From assembly GCF_000149955.1 (NCBI RefSeq), contig NC_030991.1, forward strand, positions 1,522,747 through 1,586,746: 64,000 nucleotides of DNA. The letters are read 5' to 3'. This stretch comes from Fusarium oxysporum f. sp. lycopersici 4287. Lineage: Eukaryota; Ascomycota; Sordariomycetes; Hypocreales; Nectriaceae. The position numbers and the translations under genes were made by a program. The notes under the pieces are model-generated. The model worked only from the letters and a program-made list of their open reading frames with translations. It had not been told where the DNA came from and searched no databases. This document shows positions 45,913 to 56,331 of this stretch, piece by piece. Every line of letters begins with the position of its first letter. The first letter of the stretch is position 1.

Positions 45913-48888
45913 CTTGGGTAGGGCCTAGAGATCGGCCCCCCGTGCTTGAGGCACGGATACCGAAGGTAGTAACGAAAGCACGGGGGGTGCACTGACAGGG
46001 AAAAGGGGCTGCTGACAGGGAAAAAATTTAGGTACCTCAATTTGGCTGCAAAACCCGCCAAATTTTTGTAGCTTCTTTATATGCATGTCCCCGTTTCCTA
46101 CACCTATGATGCCTACAATTATTTATCTACCGCAACACCACAGCCTCTATTAATATCACCACCTCAACAACAAATATTAAATCAATTACAACTATTGCAA
46201 TAGTACTTCAATTAATAAAAAGAATATGACATCTGAAAGCCCAGAGCTTGCTCCGTCAGCACAACAAATATATATCAATCCTGAGACTGGTTTACCACGA
46301 ATTTCCCGCTTCACGGACTATAATATTGAAGAACGCACTATCGCAGCAAAGGCATTATATCTAGAGGGCGTTTATCCCTCTATGAGAGCCGCTGCACAAG
46401 CATGGAAAGTCAACTATAAGAGACTTCGCAGTAGGATCAACGGCCATCATCCTGTGAGAGATAACGGCGGCAACAGGACGTTATTCAGCAAGGAAGAAGA
46501 GAAAGCTATACTCGCTTGGTGTTGGAGGAGAGTAACACAGGGGCATCACATACAACAACGCACACTTCGTCAGTATGCGAATTCCCTGCTTAAGGCTACA
46601 CATCGTGAGCCTCATGCCTCAAGGTTCTGGGCTCGCCGCTTCCTCAGGCGGTATCGTGAAGTCTTTCATAGGAGAAAGAGCCGTACTCTCGCTGCAAATC
46701 GCAAAGCTATGGCAGACCGAGCCAATGTCGAAGAGTGGTTTGCAAAATGGACAGAATTTGTCAAGGGAAACGACATCAACTTCGATAATGTCTGGAATTT
46801 CGACGAGACCGGCTTTATAATAGGATATCTAATGAACGGTATTATGATATGGACTTTCCTCGATATCGACTCCCCTCTGTTAACAGATGCACATACGACT
46901 ATTAGTATGACTATCGTGGAGTCAATATCTGCAACAGGAGGAATCATAGCCCCGTTTGTCATCATGCCCGGCGTACAGATTCCCTCCCGTTGGGTGGATA
47001 ATGACCTAGACGAGCAGGCTACGATAGTCACAACACCAAAAGGCTATATCGACGATATCACGGCACAGGACTTCTTTGACCACTTTGAGAGACTTACCCG
47101 GCCTCAAAATACATCAGATCTTCGAGTTATTCTTTATGATGGATGTGAAAGTCATTTCACCAAAGAGCTTTATCAGAAAGCTCTAGATGCAAATATTATC
47201 TTATATCCCTTCCCTCCTCATCTGACACATATACTTCAGCCATTAGATGTTGGATTATTCAGTACATATAAGCATTGGCATCAGGAAGCCTTACTTAGGG
47301 AAATCGCTGACGGTGCTACGGACTTCAATAAAGCTGACTTTATGTTTCATTTACAGGAGATTCGCCGCAAAGCTACTAAGAAAAGTACTATCATCTCATC
47401 GTGGGCAAAATCCGGCATCTATCCTCTTGATCCCTCCGTTGTTATCAACAAAATGGTCAACCCTCTTTCATCCCTATCTTTGGAGGTTGCTGAACGTGAT
47501 CTTCCCGGCTATATCACACCTGGGTTATCTTCCAACCATAGCAGTGACTTTCGCGATGATTCAAATGAAGAAGAAGTTGGCGAATCATCACGAGATATAC
47601 ATCAAAATACTCATCGCAACGAGGGGATTCCAATGATGCCCTCCACGCCTCCAACGGTTATCTGGAACAATACCAATACACCTCAGCTTAATCTACGGCA
47701 AATCAAGCAATACGAAGATTATGTGGCCCTTCGTATTGAATGTTCAATATCCTCAGGCGTGCCTCTGACCCCAAGTGTGTTACATGTTAACGAAAAAGTG
47801 CGAAAAGCACACACAACCCTTGCCTTGAACGGTATCACAGCTACTCAGGAGATGCGCCGTTTGAAGGAGAAGAGCCTACGACGTTCAGAACGGGACGAAG
47901 GAACTATTATCATAGCAAATTACGGGCCAATTACAGTTTATGATGCCAGACTCCGTGTCGCAAAGGATCAACATAATAGACGGGCAAATCAGGATGCAGA
48001 GCTTCGTCGTTATTATGCCAAGGAGGTCAGAGACGAGGCTGTATATCTACGGCGGTGGCTTTTCTCTGTAAGGAAGCTACTACGGTCATCTTTGAAGGAA
48101 TATCATCCTATTGAACAACATAGGAGTCAACCTTCATACTCACAGGAAGTGAGGCCATTCACAGTCAGTGAATTCTTCATCAAGACTCAATCCGAGCTTT
48201 GTATCAAGTCTACAGAGCTTCTAGCTACAAGATATTGTGCTCACCGTGAGATGCACGGAAAGATGAAAGAATCCAAGCTATTGGCCAAGCAAGCAAGAGA
48301 TGCACAGCAAGAACATATACCTAAGATCTTCCCTTTTTACTGGAATCCTCCATTCCTTCTTCCTTTTGACTATAATATTAATATAGTCAAAGATGCAGTC
48401 GATTTGATAGCCTCACCTTCGAGAAAACAGCGTGGAAAGCAGAAAGCGTTGTCTGTTGATGATGATGAATTGGATATCGATGAAAGTGAAGATGATGAAG
48501 AGATTGAAGAAGAAGAAGAAGCAGAAGAAGGAGAAGAAGATGATGATGATATATCAGTTAAAGATACTATTGAAGTTAGGTAGGATGTCTTAGTTGTTGC
48601 GAAAAAGAATGAATAACATACCTGATTTTGATGATATATTATGGTGTTGTGGTTGTGATGCATTTGTCCCGTAGATGCAGATGGAGGGGTTAGTCCGGTC
48701 TGAATTATGTTACTAACCGAGGGAAAGTCGGTACCTTCATTTGGCGGCTTTTGCAGCCAAATTGAGGTACCCCAATTTTCCCTGTCAGCAGACCCTTTTC
48801 CCAGTCAATGAACCCCCCGTGCTTGGGCACGAAGCTTGCGGAGTGATACCACAAGCTAAGGTGGGCCGCTCTCTAGGCCCTACCCAAG
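45913..48888 (+). mobile_element. pogo-type element 1, 2976 bp, probably complete
   Basis: The ends start cttgggtagggcctagagat and are complemented at 48871-48888, flanked by TA on both sides. Next to each end lies a hairpin of the form ccgtgc...gcacgg, and then a shared block ggtacctcaatttggctgca. The element holds one long ORF. The MITEs at 690-1061 and 22136-22450 share its termini. Confidence 0.9.
46226..48583 (+). CDS. pogo-type DDE transposase, 785 residues, intact
   Basis: The first in-frame ATG is at 46226. Psq helix-turn-helix (SMRAAAQAWKVNYKRLRSRI, residues about 50-75) and CENP-B-type domain (ASRFWARRFLRRYREVFHRR) precede the DDE_1 core: VWNFDETGFIIGY (first Asp), RVILYDGCESHF (second) and THILQPLDVGLFSTYKHW (third). 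The C-terminal 400 residues include coiled coil and end in a run of Glu/Asp (about residues 745-785). Long acidic tails are seen in some pogo relatives. No stop or frameshift is seen and the termini are well matched, so this is a candidate active element. Confidence 0.85.
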   Translation: MTSESPELAPSAQQIYINPETGLPRISRFTDYNIEERTIAAKALYLEGVYPSMRAAAQAWKVNYKRLRSRINGHHPVRDNGGNRTLFSKEEEKAILAWCWRRVTQGHHIQQRTLRQYANSLLKATHREPHASRFWARRFLRRYREVFHRRKSRTLAANRKAMADRANVEEWFAKWTEFVKGNDINFDNVWNFDETGFIIGYLMNGIMIWTFLDIDSPLLTDAHTTISMTIVESISATGGIIAPFVIMPGVQIPSRWVDNDLDEQATIVTTPKGYIDDITAQDFFDHFERLTRPQNTSDLRVILYDGCESHFTKELYQKALDANIILYPFPPHLTHILQPLDVGLFSTYKHWHQEALLREIADGATDFNKADFMFHLQEIRRKATKKSTIISSWAKSGIYPLDPSVVINKMVNPLSSLSLEVAERDLPGYITPGLSSNHSSDFRDDSNEEEVGESSRDIHQNTHRNEGIPMMPSTPPTVIWNNTNTPQLNLRQIKQYEDYVALRIECSISSGVPLTPSVLHVNEKVRKAHTTLALNGITATQEMRRLKEKSLRRSERDEGTIIIANYGPITVYDARLRVAKDQHNRRANQDAELRRYYAKEVRDEAVYLRRWLFSVRKLLRSSLKEYHPIEQHRSQPSYSQEVRPFTVSEFFIKTQSELCIKSTELLATRYCAHREMHGKMKESKLLAKQARDAQQEHIPKIFPFYWNPPFLLPFDYNINIVKDAVDLIASPSRKQRGKQKALSVDDDELDIDESEDDEEIEEEEEAEEGEEDDDDISVKDTIEVR

Positions 48889-49509
48889 TATGGCGTCTTT
48901 TGGTATTGGTGGACGAAATGGCGTGGAAGGATAGTGCCCTCTTGTTCCTATCAACTTTGTTTAATGGTGTTGAACAGGCATATACGGTTCAAGGATCTTA
49001 AGATTGCTTATGGATACAGTAAATCTTTCGGGGGCGGTGACACTTCTTGAAGACTCATAGCACGAATACATTAAACTTGCACTAATCGACCAGATACATG
49101 TATTATCTGAGAAAAGACGATAAGAAAGGTGACCGCCGGAGAAAGGAGCCGCCAACGAACACGGCCACGGCACGGCTGATACAGCGCTTCTTTTATGACG
49201 AGGTTGTTAAGCTGATATCCTCCCTAGAGCAGCTGCTACCAGTAACAACGAAATGAATTACGTGGATCGAGATGAACAAACGAGGGTATCTCGGGGCTAT
49301 GATCACCGCATATGCCACGGCACTTGGCAGGTTTTCACTTGCACCTTCCTGTTGGATGTGTTTTTCATGAATATTCATCTTCTTAAACTCCATATGTCCA
49401 GTTAGAAGCGATATAAGAACCAAGAGGGGTGTAGCTGACTGCTTCCTAACGAGTATTTCAAGGTTTCGAGACGGTCAATCGCGGTGCAGTTATCGAGCTG
49501 GGTACGAAG
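48889..49509. other. Non-coding stretch downstream of the MFS transporter
   Basis: No gene or repeat recognised; likely the 3' flank of the MFS gene at 49510. Confidence 0.4.
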
Positions 49510-51500
49510 TTACGCCCGTTGCACATGAGCGTTCTTGAATGGCTGGCTTTGACTATGGGCTGAAAACCCTATCGTAGACCTATTGGACATGGACTCTCTC
49601 CTCATCAATAGGGAGCGTGTTCGTTCTGGCATTGTATGTCTGTTGTCCAGGGCTAAGTGGCCTTGTCTCCTCCTGTTCATCCTCCCAATGAACTTACACA
49701 TCTCGTTAGCATATTCGAATCCTCGGGGCAAAAGGGGCAAAAGGAGCAACTCACCGTGGGGCCGGATTGCAAAACTCGCGAGGAAGCTAATGCCATACAA
49801 GCTTGCCAGTAGGACAAAGATGGCCTGTGGAAACGTTCCGACTGTAGCAGCGTAGATACCGTTGAACAAGAGCGGCCCAAGAATCCTAGAAAGGGCAAGC
49901 AGCATGCCAACCGCACCCAAAAGCTGCCCTACGCGATTCGAGGGAACGTGCTTGGTTATAGTAGCTTGGGTAGTGGCACTGCCAAGTCCTCCCATTGCTG
50001 TGACCATGCCGCTAAGGAAAAAAACCTTTTCAGAGTGTGCCAGACTGTATCCAATGCTGCCTAGGATATCTGACGTCAGGGCAGCCCTAAGGACCCATAT
50101 GTCGAGGTTGTCTGCTCCATAATGCTTCTCTGCTGGCAGGGTGAGACAATCTCGTCGTCTCCGAGCAGCTGGACGAACACGCCCAAAATAGTTGATGATT
50201 GGGAAGACGCCCATCAGAGCCGCTACCCGAACTAGCGACAAAACAGACACGAATCGAGAACTCTCAAAGGTGCCCCATCCATACATGTACTCGCTGTACA
50301 AAATAATAACCGCACCAGCAGCTTGAGAGATTCCAAAAATGATGATATCGTTGAGAGCCAGAGCAACCAGGTTTCGGCGGAGGGCAGGCGAAGTTCCAGG
50401 GCCCGTGGGGCTGAGGACCTTGAGAGGCTCGAATGGGTTAGTCGTCTGGATAGTGGATAACAGAGACCTCCTGGTCTGGGCCCTCAACTCTTGTTCCTTG
50501 TCCCACTTCTCCCGAGCAAGCAGCTGCTTCTCCTTGGGTAGAGATTCAGGAACGATGAACCTAATTACGATCACAAACATACTGTGGCAACCCAGAACCA
50601 CATAGAAGATGGACAGGAGGCTGCCAGTCCCTTTGGCAAAGTATCCGGCCAAAAGAGGGCCGAATGCCAGGCCGGTGAACAGGCAGGCATGCATGTAGCC
50701 TATAGACGCTGCACGTTTTGAGGGCGGCGTGCAATCGCTAATGTATGACTGGTGGAGGATGCTTCCAGCTGTAAAAGAGCCGGTCAACCCATCAAACACG
50801 CTTCCCAGTACTAGCCACCGGTGGTCAATAACTTGAGGAAATCTGGCCACCAAGATGGTTATGAATTCAGCAACTAAACCACCACAGGAAGCCAGGGCCA
50901 TCAATCGCGTCCTACCATATCGGTCTGATAGATGCCCCAACTTTGGAGTCACGATGGCACTCAGTAAGCCTGTGATGAGATTCATGACCAGCATGAAGGT
51001 TGCAGCATTCTTCTGGACCCCGGGTATCTTGCATTGTGGGTTGTCGCTACCGAGAAGGATAGCATTGAAGGTGATGTTCGGGTCAAGGAACTTCTGATCC
51101 GCCAAGTATTGCTTGCAAACGAGGTCGAGGATCCTTTACGCCTCACAGTCAATGTCCTAGGTTAAGATATAATAACGGAAGCGCTCACAGATTCAATTTA
51201 GGCACCATGACACCTCCGAAAGCTAGGGTGAAAACCGTGAAAGGGAAAAGCAGCCAGTAGACCTGGATATGCTGTTAGCTCTTGGTTGTAACAGACGTCC
51301 GAGAAGTTGGAGCATACTGAGGGCCTCTGCCACCACGACAACACTTTCGAATCTTCATATATCTCCCAACGATCGCCATTCATGGCTTCTCTGCACTTGT
51401 CCTGTGTACCAAGTGCATCGGTGCTTAGTAACCGAGCCGTATCTGATACAGAAGCCTCGAGCTGGTGAAACCTTGAGCTTTCCACCGCATCACGGTCCAT
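49510..51500 (-). CDS. MFS transporter, TetA-like, three exons, intact
   Basis: Exons are 51500-51318, 51262-51189 and 51133-49510, with GT-AG introns of 55 bp and matching phases; the product is about 626 residues. The cytoplasmic N-terminus leads to WWQRPSVYWLLFPFTVFTLA (helix 1). The MFS signature GHLSDRYGRTRLMALASCGG lies between helices 2 and 3. Twelve hydrophobic segments are spread over the protein, with a long central loop (residues about 280-330) and a polar tail with basic clusters. It resembles the tetracycline-resistance-type MFS families of ascomycetes, proton-coupled carriers of the plasma or organelle membrane. The substrate cannot be inferred. The start is the ATG at 51500 (MDRDAVESS); another at 51518 is possible. 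Confidence 0.8.
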
Positions 51501-52599
51501 TGCTTTCGCTCGTATCATATAGTAAACGTCTGTTCTGGTGCTGCAATCGAAATTCAGAGTGTATAGGTCCCTATGAGCGCCTCGCATCGAGCTGGTTAAC
51601 CTAGGTAGTTCAAGTTCGGTCACGTCGTTAGGACGATCATGTAGCAATCTGAGAAGGTTGCGATCGAAGCGAAGGGTCCTAGGACAAACGGTAGTAATCC
51701 AATATGCCAGAGAGATTTAAAAACGCGTAACGAGTGGTGAAGGCATGAGTAGAAGGGAGAATAATAAAGCACGGCGGTTCCATGATGGGCTGGGGCGATG
51801 GTGGGGTCCGGAGCCCCGCTTAGGTTAACATGCTAAGATAACCAGACATGCATGGGGCTTAGCGGGAAACAACTCCACTGACGCCCTCCATGTCGATCCC
51901 TAATGGTTAGGCTTATGGTAGGTATACCATGCATCGTGGGCCATTTCAGTCTCAAAGCCCACTAAAATCTCCAAAACATCAATACAACCATGTGGATTTA
52001 CGAATCGATGAGCCAGTGATCTGATTTCCAATCTCCACTATTGTGGACTTGGACGCGACAGATCCTCCTGTAGCGTCAGAGGTTGGCATATTCAGACTTC
52101 GGTCCGCAAGACACGAGCCACAACAACGGCAATTTGGCGGGGATTCGCAAATACTGGCTTTTTCAGTCGCTTCTACTCTTTGATAGTTTGTTGTTCGCTA
52201 CGTAGGCGCCCCTATGGCTTAATCATTGACAAGAGTGATTACATTCGCAGGACATTTACCTGTCCGTTAATTATTTCTCGTTAGTTCTCGTCGTCTCGGG
52301 TAACGTTTACTGGAGAGGGAAAAAATTTGGCAATGACTAGGGACGCATGACACTTTGGCTAGGGACGCATGAACCTTTCGGACGCATGACTTTTATCCTC
52401 TCTTATTGGTTTAAAATATTTCTAAGCAACCGATATAAAATTCCAAAGGCGGTGAAGCTTTCTCGCTTAACGGATCTTAATCTTAACCAATAGAATCATA
52501 AGACTTTAGCCCCCTTGCCTTCAACCTCCTTTGAATTACGCCGGATTTAGATCGTGCTATTTACCTTCATTCCCCACTGACCCGCAAGATCTATTCATT
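51501..52599. other. Intergenic region, promoter side of both MFS and MULE genes
   Basis: No gene seen. Close to the MULE start, three copies of ggacgcatga lie within about 55 bp (52338-52392), the first two as ctagggacgcatga; they may be sub-terminal transposase sites. A matching inverted copy was not found downstream of 55374. Confidence 0.45.
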
Positions 52600-55374
52600 A
52601 TGGATCAACCTAAGAGCCCCGACCCGTTCCAACAGCCTCAGCAGCGAAAGCGAAAGCGGCGCGCTAATTCCGACCTACGTCAACCGTCGCCATCTGACTA
52701 TCCACTCGAAGATACTGGCGCGCTCGAGAACATCTTCGCGTCATATCCTCAGATGTTGTCGACTGTCCCACAACCTGAAGGCTTGCGTGGACTAAACGAG
52801 CCTTCATGGGTATTACAATTCGATCATGACATTCACCTAAGTAATGACTATCCAGTCCCAAATGGCCGACCAACCCGCGTACGAGGACCGATCCCAGGCC
52901 CCGAGCCAATTCCCTTGCCTCCACAGTCAAACCGATCCACCGAAGAAGACTGTAATAATACTGCTCAATCACCACGCGCCAAATTTAAGTCTGCCTTACA
53001 ATTAGTCACAGATGTCATCGGAACCGAGCGGAGGCTTACTCGCGAGTCTCTCGAAGCAGCAGAACGCGTTCGGCGATGGCGTGAACAATGGGGCTACTCA
53101 TCCCTAAGTCCAGGACAATCTATATCACCTCCTCCATATTCGCCCCCACGAGAAACACAACCGACCGATCCCTATCCTCTATCCCTACTTGATAATAGAG
53201 AGCCGCAGCATCTAAGCTTGGATTCCTCTCCAGAACCTGGTCAAATCCCAAACCCGCCGATACCTGGTACTGCAGCTCCCTCAGTTGATATTCTCTTCCA
53301 TGAAGTTAATAACTTTGCAAAGGACCACGGCTTTGGGATCGTTAAGTATAATGGGTATTCCTATAAAGGACGTAAGATACGATATTCATTCCAGTGTGAT
53401 CGATATGGAGAATCACGAGCTCCTAGAGGTGCTCAAATAAGGCCTCGCAAGTCTCGTAAGTGCGGCTGTAAGTGGAAGCTTATAGCCGAGGCACTAGAGG
53501 AGGGAAAGTGGCTCTTACGATTACATGATAACCCTGAACACCACCAGCATAATCATGGACCAAGCATTGGACCATCTGCACATCCCTCTCATCGGAGACT
53601 GACCGAAGCTACAAAGGCAACGATTATATCTACAAGCCGTCGAGTTGGTGTTCGGGCCCGTGATGTACGAGCTATTGTTCAGGAGCAGTATCCTGACTCT
53701 GTATTTACACGGAAAGATATTTATAACGCCCGATCTCTCATCAACCGCGAGAAGCTAGGGGGTCTCACACCTACGGCAGCACTTATCAAGCTCTTTGACG
53801 ATAATGAGATACCTTATCTTATCAAATGGGCAGATGATGACCCGAACCGTCTACTTGGTCTCGTATGGACATTTCCATATTGCCTACAGATGTGGAAACG
53901 ATTTCCTGAAGTTATTAGCTTTGACAATACCTATAATACCAATCGGTTCAAGCTTCCCCTCTTCCAAGCAACAGGGCAGACATGCCTAGGGTCTGTTTTT
54001 AATGCTGCTTTCGGCCTTATCGATAACGAGAGACGAGAAGGGTTCCAGTTCCTCTCAGAGAGTATAAAACAGCTTATGGCGCAACACTCTATATGTCAGC
54101 CAGATGTTATCATTACCGACTTTGACGATTCGATGAAAGCAGCACTTAATGACCAGTTTCCGGAGGTACAGCAGCAACTCTGTATCCACCACATTAACTC
54201 AAATGTCCTACTTCGAGCTAAACAGAGATGGCTTAAGAGGCCTAGCTCTAGTAGCGATATCAGTGGTGGCTCAGATATAGAGGCAGAACCGCCAGATCAG
54301 ATTCAACTGAACCCTACCGACCAAGAGTCTATCTCTGCGCCAGTAGGTAATGATATCTCTCATACCTACAATGGTGTTCTTGCTATGTGGAAGTTGGTCC
54401 TCTTTGCCGAGACTGAGGAGGCACATGAGAAGGCGTGGATCAATCTCTGTAAAGAGTTTAATGACCAGCGCCCTATTCTACGGTACCTCCATGGCACATA
54501 TATGCCTGTTCGGGCACAATGGGCACGCTGCTTTATTCGTCATTATCGTAACTTCGGTATCCGCGTTACATCCGGTACTGAGGCAAGCAATAATAACATC
54601 AAGGGCTATCTATTAAATGGAATGAGCCACCTCTATCGGCTGGTCGAAGCTATGCAGGACATGATCAGAGATCAAAGGCAAGACTTTATTGATGCCTGCG
54701 CAAACGATGAGGTACTTACTGCGCCTGAGTATCACCGACCGAGTGCAGACTACCTAGGGGAGCTTCGGGCTCTGGTCTCATCAAAGTGCCTAGCACTAAT
54801 TACAGCACAATATCGACTGGCAAAGAAGGCAATGCCAACAGGGAATAGACCATTCCCGCCTCCTCTTGATAACTGCGTTTGCTCTGTCCCAACCGAGCTC
54901 GGTATACCATGCTATCACACGATATACAATAAGCTAGCCTCAGGGACCTCTTTTACAAAACAGGAGGTGCACCCGCATTGGCGTATACGAGACTCATCGT
55001 CTCAAGACCCCTATAGAAGGATAATAGACCCAAGGATAACCACCTCTCTTCGTGGAAGGCCTAAGAATACAGCGCAAAGTGTTCCATCGCAGCTGGCAAT
55101 CGACACGCCGATACAACAGAGATCAGAGCAGTCAATTCAAGGTTTGCCAAAGCGAAAACGGTGCCGACCTCGAGGGAGTTTAAATCGATCAATAACTGTC
55201 AGACTAACGCCTTCACAAGACCAAGCTTCTTCTCAGGAAACTAATCAATCTCAACGACAAACACAAAGACGGTCCGCGAGGCTCGGTGCAGGGAGGAGTT
55301 CGGGAGTACATTCAAGTGGGCAGAGGCTACGTTCTAGTATACGTCGGGAAAGAAGTCAATGGGAGATAAGCTAG
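52600..55374 (+). CDS. MULE (Mutator-like, Hop-type) transposase, 924 residues, intact
   Basis: The start is the ATG at 52600 (MDQPKSPDPFQQPQQRKRKR). A FAR1/WRKY-GCM1-like zinc domain (about residues 255-335, KSRKCGCKWKLIAEAL, HNHGPS) precedes the MULE catalytic domain: PEVISFDNTYNTNRFKLPLF (first Asp), PDVIITDFDDSMKAAL (second) and a distal Glu after TSGTEASNNNIKGYL. A SWIM-like Cys/His finger (CVCSVPTELGIPCYH) follows, then a basic tail with an AT-hook-like KRKRCRPRGS. It is longer than the 836-residue transposase known for Fusarium Hop. No stop or frameshift is seen. The terminal repeats were not found, and the right side is abutted by a truncated LINE. Confidence 0.85.
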   Translation: MDQPKSPDPFQQPQQRKRKRRANSDLRQPSPSDYPLEDTGALENIFASYPQMLSTVPQPEGLRGLNEPSWVLQFDHDIHLSNDYPVPNGRPTRVRGPIPGPEPIPLPPQSNRSTEEDCNNTAQSPRAKFKSALQLVTDVIGTERRLTRESLEAAERVRRWREQWGYSSLSPGQSISPPPYSPPRETQPTDPYPLSLLDNREPQHLSLDSSPEPGQIPNPPIPGTAAPSVDILFHEVNNFAKDHGFGIVKYNGYSYKGRKIRYSFQCDRYGESRAPRGAQIRPRKSRKCGCKWKLIAEALEEGKWLLRLHDNPEHHQHNHGPSIGPSAHPSHRRLTEATKATIISTSRRVGVRARDVRAIVQEQYPDSVFTRKDIYNARSLINREKLGGLTPTAALIKLFDDNEIPYLIKWADDDPNRLLGLVWTFPYCLQMWKRFPEVISFDNTYNTNRFKLPLFQATGQTCLGSVFNAAFGLIDNERREGFQFLSESIKQLMAQHSICQPDVIITDFDDSMKAALNDQFPEVQQQLCIHHINSNVLLRAKQRWLKRPSSSSDISGGSDIEAEPPDQIQLNPTDQESISAPVGNDISHTYNGVLAMWKLVLFAETEEAHEKAWINLCKEFNDQRPILRYLHGTYMPVRAQWARCFIRHYRNFGIRVTSGTEASNNNIKGYLLNGMSHLYRLVEAMQDMIRDQRQDFIDACANDEVLTAPEYHRPSADYLGELRALVSSKCLALITAQYRLAKKAMPTGNRPFPPPLDNCVCSVPTELGIPCYHTIYNKLASGTSFTKQEVHPHWRIRDSSSQDPYRRIIDPRITTSLRGRPKNTAQSVPSQLAIDTPIQQRSEQSIQGLPKRKRCRPRGSLNRSITVRLTPSQDQASSQETNQSQRQTQRRSARLGAGRSSGVHSSGQRLRSSIRRERSQWEIS

Positions 55375-55555
55375 GCTTAGATGATTTATATATATAACCC
55401 TATGAGATATATGTATTGATAGATATGCTTCTTATAGCAAGGTCTCAGGAAGGTCACGATTCGGAGCTAATAAAGGTTGACGACAATCTGCTGTGAAGTC
55501 GCATCACGCTGTTTTAACATGCATGTAAGCTGTCAGCAAGGGGTATATAGATACT
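55375..55555. other. Short spacer between MULE gene and LINE 2
   Basis: AT-rich; nothing recognised. The right terminus of the MULE element would be expected here. Confidence 0.35.
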
Positions 55556-56330
55556 GTGCCAATAGTGATGAATTATTGTGTAAGCAATACGCCCCCGTCA
55601 AAAACGTCCGTGCGGTATAAATCAAGGGGTGTCAAAAAGGGACAACCGATTTCGATCTTTACTGTAAATGAAATGGATAATGTCAGCCGTATTGCGGTAC
55701 TAGACGAGAGGAACGAAGTTCGAGCTGAGTTCACCGAGATGCTCGGCCGAGAAAATGACACCGAAGTTGCCAAGGTAGCATGGCTCAGCAAGAGAGACAC
55801 CCCCAAGGCGTATGGCTCGATGGTCGTATATCTCAAAAAAACGGTCAGAAGCTAGGCGGTTCATCAACGAAAGATTCTTTGTGGCTGGAGGAGAATCCGG
55901 TACTACAAAGGCGTTTGAACGTGTTGTTTATATTGCGCAGTAGTGCTGGGTGAAAATTATATTTTATGAAACTTTGTTGTTTCTTATTGAGATGAGAGCT
56001 CTTCTCGGGTTTATATCTCTAGATAGTTTCATCTAGGACTTTGAACTTTAAATCTAGGACTTTCAGACTAATAGTCTGAATCCTGAAGATAAGGGGGATT
56101 CCCAATTTTTTTCAACAGAACGTCGTGACCGCCCCAAGCAATGTTACAACTGCCAACAGATCACGAGCCATAAGGCCTATCACTGTGATAGACCACAAGT
56201 TTGCGGAAGGTGCGCGCAAGAAGGCCATCACCACAGTGCATGCACAGGAACGATTCCGAAATGTATCCCATGCGGCGGCCCCCATAAGTCATACAGCAGA
56301 AACTGTCGGAAGCTCTATCCATCACAGCAT
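55556..56330 (+). pseudogene. LINE 2 ORF1 fragment, split by a solo LTR
   Basis: The frame gives VNEMDNVSRIAVLDERNEVR and KVAWLSKRDTPKAYGSMVVY. A one-base change near 55845 is needed to read RRFINERFFVAGGESGTTKA. The LTR 55922-56117 interrupts after AFER. Beyond it the frame continues RDRPKQCYNCQQITSHKAYH with three Cys/His knuckles (CYNC, CGRC, CIPCGG) and a stop at about 56330. This is the gag-like RNA-binding protein of the LINE. Confidence 0.75.
55922..56117. mobile_element. Solo LTR, 196 bp, 5-bp target duplication
   Basis: It starts tgttgtttatattgcgcagt and ends ttttttcaaca, flanked by gaacg on both sides (55917-55921, 56118-56122). It is the same family as the LTR at 25472-27513. It sits within LINE 2 ORF1; removing it and one duplication restores the reading AFER-RDRPKQC. 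Confidence 0.9.
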
Positions 56331-56331
56331 G

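Noticed and set aside
48370..48663. Ser-rich antisense frame opposite the end of the pogo transposase 1 gene
   Set aside because: It is the shadow of the Glu/Asp-rich tail on the other strand.
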